In this document: positions 41,883 through 49,708 of the stretch, in pieces | Position numbering within the stretch: the first letter of the stretch is position 1 | Layout of the letters: each line of letters opens with the position of its first letter | Assembly (NCBI GenBank): GCA_021166775.1 | Contig: JAJPEQ010000003.1 | Location: 61,347 to 125,346 of the forward strand | DNA length: 64,000 bases | From: Comamonas sp. | GTDB taxonomy: Bacteria; Pseudomonadota; Gammaproteobacteria; Burkholderiales; Burkholderiaceae_C | Reading direction: 5' to 3' | Position numbers and translations under genes: made by a program | The notes under the pieces: generated by a model | Told to the model about the DNA's origin: nothing | Database searches by the model: none | The model's input: only the letters and a program-made list of their open reading frames with translations

Positions 41883-42831
41883 AGCAGCCACGCGCCTGAC
41901 CCTGCACGGCCCGGCCATGGGCACGCGCTGGTCGGCCACGATCGATGCGCCGCCCGGGCTCGATCGCGCCGCGCTGCAGCGCGATCTGGCCGCCGCCGTG
42001 CAGCGGGTGGATGCGCAGATGTCGCCCTGGCAGCGCGAGAGCGACCTGAGCCGCCTGAACCAGGCCGCGCTCGATCACTGGGTGAACCTGCCGCCCGAGA
42101 TGCTGGCCGTGCTGGCGCGGGCGCTGCAGATCGCGCGCCTGAGCGCGGGCGCGTTCGACCCCACCGTAGGCGCGCTCGTCGATGCCTGGGGCTTTGGCGC
42201 GGCGCGCGAGCAGCCCGACCCGGCGGCCATCGAGGCCGCGCGCGGCGCGGCCGCCGCCGCGGGCCACGCGCGGCTCGAACTCGACGAGGCCGCGGGCCGG
42301 GCGCGCAAGCACGCGCCGATGCAGCTGGACCTGTGCGGCATCGCCAAGGGCTACGCCGTGGACGCCATGGCAGCGGTGCTCAGCCGGCACGGCGTGCACC
42401 ATGCCCTGGCGGCGCTCGACGGCGAGCTGCGCGCCGTAGGCAGCCAGGCCAGCGGCCAGCCCTGGCCCGTGGCGCTGGAGAGCCCCGAGCCGGGCCGCCG
42501 CGCCGTGCAGGGCGTGATCGAGCTGCAGGATCTCGCCGTCGCCACCTCGGGCGACTACCGGCGCTTCTGGCAGGTGGGTGAAGCCCGCCTGGCGCACACC
42601 ATGGATCCGCGCCGCGGCGCGCCGCTGCACAACGCGGTCGCCTCGGTCACGGTGCTGGCCCAGACCTGCATGGACGCGGACGCCTGGGCCACCGCGCTGC
42701 TCGTGGCCGGGCCGGGCGAAGGCCTGGCGCTGGCTCAGCGCCTGGGGCTGGAGGCGCTGTGGCTGCTGCGCCGCGAAGGCCAGCTGGTGCAGCTCGGGCT
42801 GGGGCGGTTCGCCAGCGTGAGCGGCGGCTGA
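41863..42831 (+). CDS. apbE: FAD:protein FMN transferase ApbE
   Basis: 322 residues. ApbE transfers FMN from FAD to a Thr/Ser of target proteins. Conserved blocks are GPAMGTRWSATI, MSPWQRESDLSRLNQ, LDLCGIAKGYAVDAM, LAVATSGDYRRFW, HTMDPRRGAPLHNA and the metal site in CMDADAWATALLV. No signal peptide or lipobox is visible at this start, unlike most periplasmic ApbE proteins, so it may act in the cytosol or have a missed upstream start inside the reductase gene. It is the last gene of the redox operon, with a natural target (DUF2271) two genes upstream. Confidence 0.93.
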   Translation: MPKTSSEAATRLTLHGPAMGTRWSATIDAPPGLDRAALQRDLAAAVQRVDAQMSPWQRESDLSRLNQAALDHWVNLPPEMLAVLARALQIARLSAGAFDPTVGALVDAWGFGAAREQPDPAAIEAARGAAAAAGHARLELDEAAGRARKHAPMQLDLCGIAKGYAVDAMAAVLSRHGVHHALAALDGELRAVGSQASGQPWPVALESPEPGRRAVQGVIELQDLAVATSGDYRRFWQVGEARLAHTMDPRRGAPLHNAVASVTVLAQTCMDADAWATALLVAGPGEGLALAQRLGLEALWLLRREGQLVQLGLGRFASVSGG

Positions 42832-42878
42832 ATCGGGCGCCCGATTGCATGCTGCGCAAAGCCCATTGCGGCGCAATG
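42831..42878. promoter_or_regulatory. Two perfect inverted repeats between apbE and an AraC gene
   Basis: AATCGGGCGCCCGATT (42831-42846) is a perfect 16-bp palindrome starting at the last base of the apbE stop. CATTGCG-G-CGCAATG (42864-42878) is a second perfect one. No T-run follows, so they look more like operators or small hairpins than an intrinsic terminator. Confidence 0.45.
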
Positions 42879-42920
42879 CGAGGCCGAGCGCGGCAACGTT
42901 TCACATAGTAATATGCATCC

Positions 42921-43925
42921 ATGTCCGGGATGCCTCCGTCTTCATGCACGCTGCAGTACCTGTCTTCTCACGAGGTGGAGCCGGCATTGCGCTTCGAGGC
43001 GTGGCGCGAGCGCGCGCATCAATGGGTGGAGATGCTGCCTCTGGCGCCGGGCGCCAACCTGGATGCCGAGTTGCGCGTATTGCGGGACGCCACCGGCAGT
43101 TTTGGCACCATGCGCTCCTCGGCCTATGCCATGCGCTCGACCTCGCGCCATCGCGCGCGTGCACCGGACGTGGTGATCCTCTCGCTGATGCAGGCCGGCC
43201 AATTGCTGCGCGAGGATGCGGCTCCCGGTGAGCGCCGGCATCTCACGGCAGGGGCCCTCGGGCTGTACGACCCGACCACCATGGGCGTCTACCGCTGGAG
43301 TCACAATTCCCGCGAGGCGTTTCTGGCCCTGCCGCGCTGCGAGGCGCTGGCGGCCCTGGGGCGCGACCCGGGCCGCCTGCCCATCGGCCTGGAGCGCTGC
43401 CCGCTGGCGCCCGCGCTGGCCAGCCAGTACAGCCATCTGGCGATGCTGATGCGCCGGCCGCAAAGCCTGGACAACGACGAATTCGCCAACCTGCTGCAGA
43501 ACACGCGCGCACTGGCGTTGCTGCTGCTGCGCAACCTGGGACGCCGACAACGCGATGCCGGCGCGTTCGATGACGAACCCGACCTGAACGTCGGCCGGCG
43601 GGTCGCGGCGCTGCGCTTCATGGAGCGGGAAGCCCATCGCCACGATCTGGATGTGGCCGCCATTGCCCGCGGCGCCGATTGCTCGCGCACGCGTCTGTAC
43701 GCGGCCTTTCAGGAGCGGCAGGAAACGGTGATGGGCGCCCTGCGGGAAATCCGCCTGCAACGCGCCAAGGGTCTGATCCAGCAAAACGCCAGACTGCACG
43801 TGGGCGCCCTGGCCTGGCGCTGCGGTTTCGCGGATCCGTCAAGTTTCAGCAAGCTGTTCCGTGCCCGTTTTGGCTTGCTGCCCTCGCAATGGCACCAGCG
43901 GGTGTGGGCCGACTCCGAAACCTGA
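42921..43925 (+). CDS. AraC-family transcriptional regulator
   Basis: 334 residues. An N-terminal AraC-binding-like domain of about 220 residues (LRFEAWRERAHQWVEMLPL at the start) precedes a C-terminal double helix-turn-helix. The second helix-turn-helix is the conserved VGALAWRCGFADPSSFSKLFRARFGLLPSQWHQ. It stands alone between the redox operon and the large lipoprotein gene. TAGTAATAT about 12 nt before the ATG may be a -10. Target and inducer unknown; a role in controlling the downstream lipoprotein gene is possible by position only. Confidence 0.9.
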   Translation: MSGMPPSSCTLQYLSSHEVEPALRFEAWRERAHQWVEMLPLAPGANLDAELRVLRDATGSFGTMRSSAYAMRSTSRHRARAPDVVILSLMQAGQLLREDAAPGERRHLTAGALGLYDPTTMGVYRWSHNSREAFLALPRCEALAALGRDPGRLPIGLERCPLAPALASQYSHLAMLMRRPQSLDNDEFANLLQNTRALALLLLRNLGRRQRDAGAFDDEPDLNVGRRVAALRFMEREAHRHDLDVAAIARGADCSRTRLYAAFQERQETVMGALREIRLQRAKGLIQQNARLHVGALAWRCGFADPSSFSKLFRARFGLLPSQWHQRVWADSET

Positions 43926-44170
43926 GACCCCTGCCCCGTTTCGAGCGCGCGGGACGCACGCCCGAAAGCCGGGACGCAGCGCCCGATCTCACGCAGTCCA
44001 AGCATGCGGCCCGGCGGTAGATTCAAGCGTCGCGCACGTGGCGATGCCGATGGGCGAGGGGCTGGCGCCCCGATCCGTTTTGGCATCACCACCAGCCATC
44101 TGGCGCGCCCGGTATCGAAGCCGCAGCGACCAAGGCTTGGACGCTGGCCCATTGTGAAACGGAGAGCACC

Positions 44171-46372
44171 ATGCGATTGCCTGATGTAGGAACACCCCAT
44201 TGCCGCTCGCGCGCCCGTGTACTGCGCATCGGTGGCGCGCTCGTGCTGGCGTTCACGCTCGCCGCCTGCGGGGGCGGCAACGACCGGCCCTGGACCGGCG
44301 AGGGTGCCGTGCCATGGAGCGCAAGCGGCTGGGTCCAGTTGAGCGACACAGAGTGGATGGCCGAAAACGGCACCGAGGGATATCGCTGGGTCGAGGGCCA
44401 AGGGTGGACGCACTGGCGCGCGCTCGGCTCCGGGGGCGGTGATCCCGGCGTCGTCGTCTGCAAGGATCGCGCGGGCAACGACATGCCGGTCAACCCCAAG
44501 ACCATCACGATCCACAACAACTCGGACGAGCCGATTTACCCGGCCATCGCCACCAGCATGAACGAGGTCAATGAATGGCTTCAGGGCTGCCTGCGCACGA
44601 CAGAGCCGCATCCGACGCAATTCATTTACAAAACCTACGTCAATGAGGGCCAGGGCCTGCCGCCTCATTCGTCCGTGCAGCTCACGCTACCGCTGATGAG
44701 TCAATTGGACCCGCAGCGCTACATCACTTGGTGGAACGGTGGGCGTGTCATCCTGGCCGACAAGCCCGATCGGCTGCGCAACCCCGACGACCAGGACATG
44801 GGCGCCGTTGGCGGCGTCGGGTGCGAAGGCCAAAATACCCCTTGCACGCTGAGCATTTATCAAAGCAAGGAAGGCATTCCCGAAAATTCCTATGCGCAGT
44901 TGTCCGAGTACACCTTCGGCGACTCCATTCCAGTCGATGGCCAAGCCCGGTGGTTCAAGCCGGAAAACGTCGGCTACAACATCTCCTACGTCGATCATGT
45001 CTACATGCCGGTGGCGATCGGGCCGAAAAACAATCCCTACATCGGATACAGCGGGTCGGCTCAATCGCTGTCCTTGTTCAGACAGAAAATCGATGCGTTC
45101 CTGAACAGCCCGGCCGGGTCAGGCTGGCCGCTCTTCAACCTGGACGGCCGCAAGTTACCGGGAGGGTACAACATCTTCGCCATGCGCAGTGGCACCCTGT
45201 CGCCCAATGAGGATGTGCCGGTCAAGCCGGCGGGCGGTTTCCCGCCGGTGCTCACGGTGTTGCGCTGTCTGCAGAATCAGTGCACCGATCAGGAAAAGAA
45301 ATCGCTGCATTTTGGCGACGCCGTGCAGAACATGCAGAACCTGTGGGGCTCCTGCGTGTCCTGGGGCAGCGAGGACATCACGCCCCACGTGACGCAAACG
45401 ATCGTCTGTCCGAGCGAGCTCAAGAACGACATGGGCCTGATCAAGCAGTTCTTCGAACAGAACTACAACGATTATTCGCGGAACTACGACACCGATCCCG
45501 CGTGCAGCAAGGCGCAGAAAAAGATCGAATTCAATTTCTTGAGCGCGCTCTCGCACATCTATGGCTGGGTGCAATTCAACGAAGGGTGTTCGGCCGCAAC
45601 GAACAAACTCGCTGCCACCACGATTCCGGGATGGGACCACCACAAGATCCAGCAGCTTTACATCAACGATCTGCAATACAACCACCACCAGCCTTATTTT
45701 CATGGCGACGCCCAACTGGCCTTCAATCCGTATGTGAAGCTGATCCATGAAGACCTGCAGATGAATGCCTATGCATTCTCCGTGGACGATGCCATCGGTT
45801 TCATGAGCGAATTGGGCGATGGTTTGATTTTCACGGTGGGCGGCACCCAGGGTCTGGAAAATCCCGATCAATTCAATTACGCGGGGGGCTTCCAGGTGAC
45901 GATGGGGGTGCCGTCGAGCGTGGCGAACACGGACACGGCGCTGATCAGGAAATACGGCGTCTGCGCCTTCGGCCGCGAAGCGGGTGACTCGCAGTGCGCG
46001 CAGGACAAACAGGATGTGTTCATGCCCGAATACCGCCAGATCCCGGGCTTTCGCGTGGGCACGGTGCCGTCCTATCCGGTCAAAGTACGGTTCACCGACA
46101 TGCACGACAACGTCTACACCTTCGAGGTCAAGGCACGGTTTCCCCTGTGCAATTTCTCCCAAAACGAAGACACCTGTTACCCGGACAAGACCCAACTTTT
46201 CGATGCGTCCGCCTGCAAGGTGGTTGACAAGAACGGCGCCACGCATGCCAAATCGAACGATTGGTGCGGCAGCGCAGATCTGCACGAAAAGAGGGAGGCG
46301 CGGGACAACAATTCGAGCGGCGGGCAGATCACGAGGAACTACATCGCGTTCGCGCCGCCGATGGATTTTTGA
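44171..46372 (+). CDS. large lipoprotein of unknown function, possibly thaumatin/GH64-like fold
   Basis: 733 residues with a lipoprotein signal (LVLAFTLAAC, Cys about residue 33) and a Gly/Trp-rich linker. The long Cys-containing globular part has features recalling thaumatin-like or beta-1,3-glucanase (GH64) sandwiches: TITIHNNSDEPIYPAIAT near residue 105, an ITWWNGGRVILAD strand, and NISYVDHVYMPVAIGP near residue 275. A second half, rich in Cys, His and aromatics (YNHHQPYFHGDAQLAFNPYVK), matches nothing I know. G+C looks lower than in neighbouring genes, and codon use is less biased, suggesting transfer. GGAGAGCACC precedes the ATG. The enzymatic role is a guess. Confidence 0.75.
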   Translation: MRLPDVGTPHCRSRARVLRIGGALVLAFTLAACGGGNDRPWTGEGAVPWSASGWVQLSDTEWMAENGTEGYRWVEGQGWTHWRALGSGGGDPGVVVCKDRAGNDMPVNPKTITIHNNSDEPIYPAIATSMNEVNEWLQGCLRTTEPHPTQFIYKTYVNEGQGLPPHSSVQLTLPLMSQLDPQRYITWWNGGRVILADKPDRLRNPDDQDMGAVGGVGCEGQNTPCTLSIYQSKEGIPENSYAQLSEYTFGDSIPVDGQARWFKPENVGYNISYVDHVYMPVAIGPKNNPYIGYSGSAQSLSLFRQKIDAFLNSPAGSGWPLFNLDGRKLPGGYNIFAMRSGTLSPNEDVPVKPAGGFPPVLTVLRCLQNQCTDQEKKSLHFGDAVQNMQNLWGSCVSWGSEDITPHVTQTIVCPSELKNDMGLIKQFFEQNYNDYSRNYDTDPACSKAQKKIEFNFLSALSHIYGWVQFNEGCSAATNKLAATTIPGWDHHKIQQLYINDLQYNHHQPYFHGDAQLAFNPYVKLIHEDLQMNAYAFSVDDAIGFMSELGDGLIFTVGGTQGLENPDQFNYAGGFQVTMGVPSSVANTDTALIRKYGVCAFGREAGDSQCAQDKQDVFMPEYRQIPGFRVGTVPSYPVKVRFTDMHDNVYTFEVKARFPLCNFSQNEDTCYPDKTQLFDASACKVVDKNGATHAKSNDWCGSADLHEKREARDNNSSGGQITRNYIAFAPPMDF

Positions 46373-46790
46373 ACCTGGAGGATGGCGGGGCTGACGACGG
46401 TCGCGCAGCGCTGATGGGATGCGTGGCCGGTTGATGGCGCGCTGCAGTTGACAACGGACACCACGCCTTTGCGGCCGCCCCTGCGACACGGGAACGGCCA
46501 GGTGTTCACCTTGGGGCCGGCGTCCGAGAACGCCCTACCGGGCACCGTCTCCCAGGCAAGGTTCGCGGGTCACCGCGTGACGCGGAAGCCTTGCGACGAT
46601 CCGCCGGGACTCGGGACTTTTGTTCGCTGATCTCCCCGAAGGGCGTCTGCGATGGCGGCATCCCACCCGCCGTTTTCAGGCTCGCCCCCTGAACGGCCGT
46701 TGAACGTCGCGTTCAGCACCGGTTCATGGCACGCGCCGCACACTGCAGCCACAGTCACCCTCGACTGGCATACAGGCAAAGGAGAGCACC
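46373..46790. other. Intergenic stretch with a promoter only
   Basis: 418 bp between the lipoprotein gene and the small secreted protein gene. The right third contains the regulatory site listed separately. I see no credible gene or strong terminator in the rest. Confidence 0.5.
46690..46744 (+). promoter_or_regulatory. Response-regulator-like site and -10 upstream of the 46.8 kb gene
   Basis: TGAACG at 46690 and 46701 (11 bp apart), TTCAGCACCGGTTCA at 46712-46726, then 12 nt to CACACT (46739-46744). Order and spacing are the same as at 38043-38097, and the 15-bp core is shared with the PepSY-RR-HK promoter. About 40 nt separate the predicted start point from the ATG. Confidence 0.65.
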
Positions 46791-47108
46791 ATGAAATCGA
46801 CCACACTGCTGGCTTGCACCCTCGCCCTGGCCGCTCTGGGCAGCGGCCCGCTGCGGGCTGGAGACCGGTCTGACGACCACGCAAAACGGCCCGACGCCAC
46901 GGCGCAGACGGCGCAGACGGCGCAGACGGACGGGTTCGATCACGACATGAAGGCCGTGGTGCACACCGCCGCCGACGGCGAACACGGCTGGGGCTGGCAG
47001 TATTTCTGCGACCCCGTCCATGCCCGCGCCGTCGTGATCAGCCCCGACGGACAGTACTACCTGAGCCGCGGCAAGGGGCTGCGCTGGGTGGCGGGAGTGC
47101 AGAGTTGA
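46791..47108 (+). CDS. small secreted protein of unknown function
   Basis: 105 residues. Signal peptide about 1-23 (GSGPLRAGD). The mature part starts with a low-complexity stretch encoded by three tandem 9-bp units (46901-46927, GGCGCAGAC), giving a TAQ repeat. It continues into a conserved-looking C-terminal half (HGWGWQYFCDPVHARAVVISPDGQYYLSRGKGLRWV). AAAGGAGAGCACC precedes the ATG. The promoter motif ties it to the PepSY two-component system. The tandem repeat may vary in number between strains. Confidence 0.75.
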   Translation: MKSTTLLACTLALAALGSGPLRAGDRSDDHAKRPDATAQTAQTAQTDGFDHDMKAVVHTAADGEHGWGWQYFCDPVHARAVVISPDGQYYLSRGKGLRWVAGVQS

Positions 47109-47139
47109 GAGGCCCGCCGGGCACCCGGCGCCCGCGGCT

Positions 47140-47733
47140 TCAGCGCAGCGCGGGCGTCTCGGTCAGCGCGGCCGCGAGGTCGGCCCCACCGCCGACGACG
47201 CGGCGCGCGCCGTTGAAGCGCTTCTTCCAGTAGCTCTCCTGCATGTCTTCGACCCGTACCCTGAGGCCGCTGCGTGGGGAGTGGATGAATTTGCCGTCGC
47301 CGATGTAGATGCCCACGTGGCTGAAGGTGCGGCGCATGGTGTTGAAAAACACCAGGTCGCCGGGCTGCAGGTCCTTCTTGTCGATCTTTTCGGTGCTGCG
47401 GGCCTGATCGGCCGCCTTGCGCGGCAGCACGAGGCCGCGCGTCTGCTCGAAGATGTTGCGCACGAAGCCGCTGCAGTCAAAACCGGTTTCGGCGCTCGTG
47501 CCGCCCCGGCGGTAGGGCACGCCCAGAAATCCCATGGCCGTGGACACGAGGTCGCTGGTGCGGTGGGCCACGTCGTGCGCCTGCCCGGCCACGCTGTGGC
47601 CCAGGTCGGCCAGCTGACCGGAGACGTTTTCCGTCCACGTCAACGGCGCCGCCGCCTGCGCCGGGGCCAATTCAGGCGCGGCAAAGACGCTCGTGCTGCA
47701 GGTCAGCAGCAGGGTGAGGAACCAACGGGACAT
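47140..47733 (-). CDS. NlpC/P60 (C40) peptidoglycan hydrolase
   Basis: 197 residues. A signal peptide (1-18) precedes a linker and the C40 domain with catalytic Cys87 in TGFDCSGFV, His139 in FSHVGIYIG and His151 in KFIHSPR. Such enzymes cut the D-Glu to diaminopimelate bond in stem peptides in the periplasm. It is a single-gene unit, convergent with the small secreted protein. A palindromic repeat (copy G) lies in its upstream gap. Confidence 0.93.
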   Translation of the reverse strand: MSRWFLTLLLTCSTSVFAAPELAPAQAAAPLTWTENVSGQLADLGHSVAGQAHDVAHRTSDLVSTAMGFLGVPYRRGGTSAETGFDCSGFVRNIFEQTRGLVLPRKAADQARSTEKIDKKDLQPGDLVFFNTMRRTFSHVGIYIGDGKFIHSPRSGLRVRVEDMQESYWKKRFNGARRVVGGGADLAAALTETPALR

Positions 47734-47800
47734 AGGGGCGCAAGGTTAACCGACTTCGCGGGGCAGCCGCCGCCCGCGATGTGTAATTGAATGAAAATCC

Positions 47801-47833
47801 ACAAAATCGCACGCTGCACATGCGCCATCAGCT
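47801..47833 (+). repeat. Dispersed palindromic repeat, copy G (degenerate)
   Basis: Contains GCTGCACATGCGCCATCAGCTAT, close to GCTGCACAAGCGCTGACAGCTCT of copy E, but the left arm is eroded. It lies in the gap between the NlpC/P60 and DUF342 genes. Confidence 0.45.
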
Positions 47834-47904
47834 ATGAATCGAATAGCCCCGTGCGACCCATGGGTTATTCATCCGCGCGGCGGCGCCTCCCCGAGCCCAT
47901 GGGC

Positions 47905-49515
47905 TCAGGCGACCAGCGGATCGGCAAAGCCCCTGGAATCGACGTGCACCAGCACCCCGTCCGCATTGAGCTGCAGGCAGCCCGCGCGCAGGTCGTGGCG
48001 CAGGGGAATGCGCTGGCCACACAGGGTGAAATCGACCGCGCCCTGCAGCGCCATGCCGATCTCGAGCGTGGCCCCGCGCGCACGCGCCAGCTGCTGCTCC
48101 AGGGCGTCGCGCTGCTGCTGCAGCCGCGTCAGCTGCGTCAGCGCGTCCTGCAGCGACGCCTCGGCGCGCGCCAACAGTCCCTTGGGGTCGCCGTGCTGGC
48201 GCAGGTGGTCGATGACCTTGCGCAGGCCGGGCACACGCTGCTGCTGCGTGTCCTGCGCCTGCATGGTCAGGCGCAGCTGCTCCTCCAGCACCGGATTGGC
48301 GCCCAGCACCAGCCGCGTCACCCCCACGTCGGCCGAGCCGATGTAGGGCGCGGCGATGCTCATCATGGCGGTGGCGCTGCCGCCCAGCAGCCGTCCGCGC
48401 TGCGGCACCTCGCGCCCGACGCTGATACGGTCGAGCGCGTGCAGCTCGCATTCGAGCGCGTTCTGGCGGATCACGAGCACGGTGCCCGCGCGCAGCTCGG
48501 AGACTTCGGCAAACCGCACGTCGATGGCGCACTCGGCCTGCAGGCGCGAGCGCGCAATCACGCCGCCCTTGACGACGATGCTGCCCTGCGCCTGCACGAT
48601 GCCCCCATCGACCGCGCCGCCCACGATGACGTCGCCGCTGGCCTGCACCTGCATGCCCTGCGCAATGTCGCCATCGACGTGCACGCTGCCGTCGTAGCGG
48701 ATGTTGCCGGCCGCGATGTCCACCTCGGCCAGATGCAGCACCGGCTCGACCATGACGCCGGCGCGCACCAGCACGGGCTGGCCGGTCACGGCCGCCACGA
48801 GCAGATTGGGATCGTTCTCGCTGAGGGCCACGCCGCTGAGCTTGTCGGCGAAGGGCACGTCGCGCCCCGGACGCGGCGCCAGCACCTTGCCCAGCACCGT
48901 CACGCCGGGCGTGCCGGGCGTGGCGGGCTCGCGGCGCATGAGCAACGCGCCCGACTCCACCAGCACGATGGCACCGCCGTGCTCGCGGTAGTTGATGCGT
49001 CCGTCGGCATCGACCCGCGGCGCGCGGTCGGGCGCGGCGGCGATGAGTTCGAGAAATTCGGCGTCCTTGCCATCGACGGCCGGCACACCGTGGGCCACGA
49101 CGACGGGTTGCGCCCTTTGCGTCAGCACGGCCTGCGCGATGGCCGCCGCGTCGATGCCGGCCACCACGCCCGCGCCCGCGAGCGCCTCGCGCACGCTCTC
49201 TTCGCTGGCCGGGGCACCGCCCTGCGCCGCGGTGATGCGGACCTCGGCCTGCATCGCATCGCGCGCGACCTGCACCTGCACCAGCGCATCGACCGGGTGG
49301 GCCAGCAGCAGCACGACGCGCTCTTGCGCACCCGTGCCCATGCGCACCGCACGCTCGATGGCCTCTTCATTGACCTGGCAGGCGCCAAAACCCTGCTCCG
49401 TCATCCACCGCAGCAGGGCCGCCCGATCGAACGGCTCACGCTCGGCACTGGGCTCCATGGTAAGAACCACGTCGCCTGCCACCGATGTGCCCAGTTGCAT
49501 GCCACGGGCGTCCAA
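47905..49515 (-). CDS. DUF342/FapA-family protein
   Basis: 536 residues. The middle (about 230-380) is a run of short repeated strands (VDIAAGNIRYDGSVHVDGDIAQGMQVQASGDVIVGGAVDGG...), the beta-helix of the DUF342/FapA (flagellar assembly protein A-like) family. The C-terminus has a coiled coil (about 450-490). TTG 49515 is taken as start because GGAG lies 7 nt upstream; ATG 49500 is a weaker alternative. The family is linked to polar cell organisation and flagellar function in some bacteria. No flagellar operon is present here. Confidence 0.87.
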   Translation of the reverse strand: MDARGMQLGTSVAGDVVLTMEPSAEREPFDRAALLRWMTEQGFGACQVNEEAIERAVRMGTGAQERVVLLLAHPVDALVQVQVARDAMQAEVRITAAQGGAPASEESVREALAGAGVVAGIDAAAIAQAVLTQRAQPVVVAHGVPAVDGKDAEFLELIAAAPDRAPRVDADGRINYREHGGAIVLVESGALLMRREPATPGTPGVTVLGKVLAPRPGRDVPFADKLSGVALSENDPNLLVAAVTGQPVLVRAGVMVEPVLHLAEVDIAAGNIRYDGSVHVDGDIAQGMQVQASGDVIVGGAVDGGIVQAQGSIVVKGGVIARSRLQAECAIDVRFAEVSELRAGTVLVIRQNALECELHALDRISVGREVPQRGRLLGGSATAMMSIAAPYIGSADVGVTRLVLGANPVLEEQLRLTMQAQDTQQQRVPGLRKVIDHLRQHGDPKGLLARAEASLQDALTQLTRLQQQRDALEQQLARARGATLEIGMALQGAVDFTLCGQRIPLRHDLRAGCLQLNADGVLVHVDSRGFADPLVA

Positions 49516-49708
49516 GCGTGTCTCCTGTTGCGGTTTCGGTCTGCGCGCCGATTGATCGACGCGGTTTTATGCTATCTGGCTTATAGCACCAATGGCTGCT
49601 GGGCACCAGCATGAATTGTCGATCCTACAGGAGGGAAAGGACTCGTCCGGCAGGGCGCTTTGCGCGCCCGGTGCGCGAGCGATCACCGCTGCGGAGGCCG
49701 CAGGCGCG

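Noticed and set aside
49569..49616. Possible eighth copy of the palindromic repeat
   Set aside because: It shares short words (GCTGG, ATAAGCC) but cannot be aligned with the AGCGCTTG/CAAGCGCT core.
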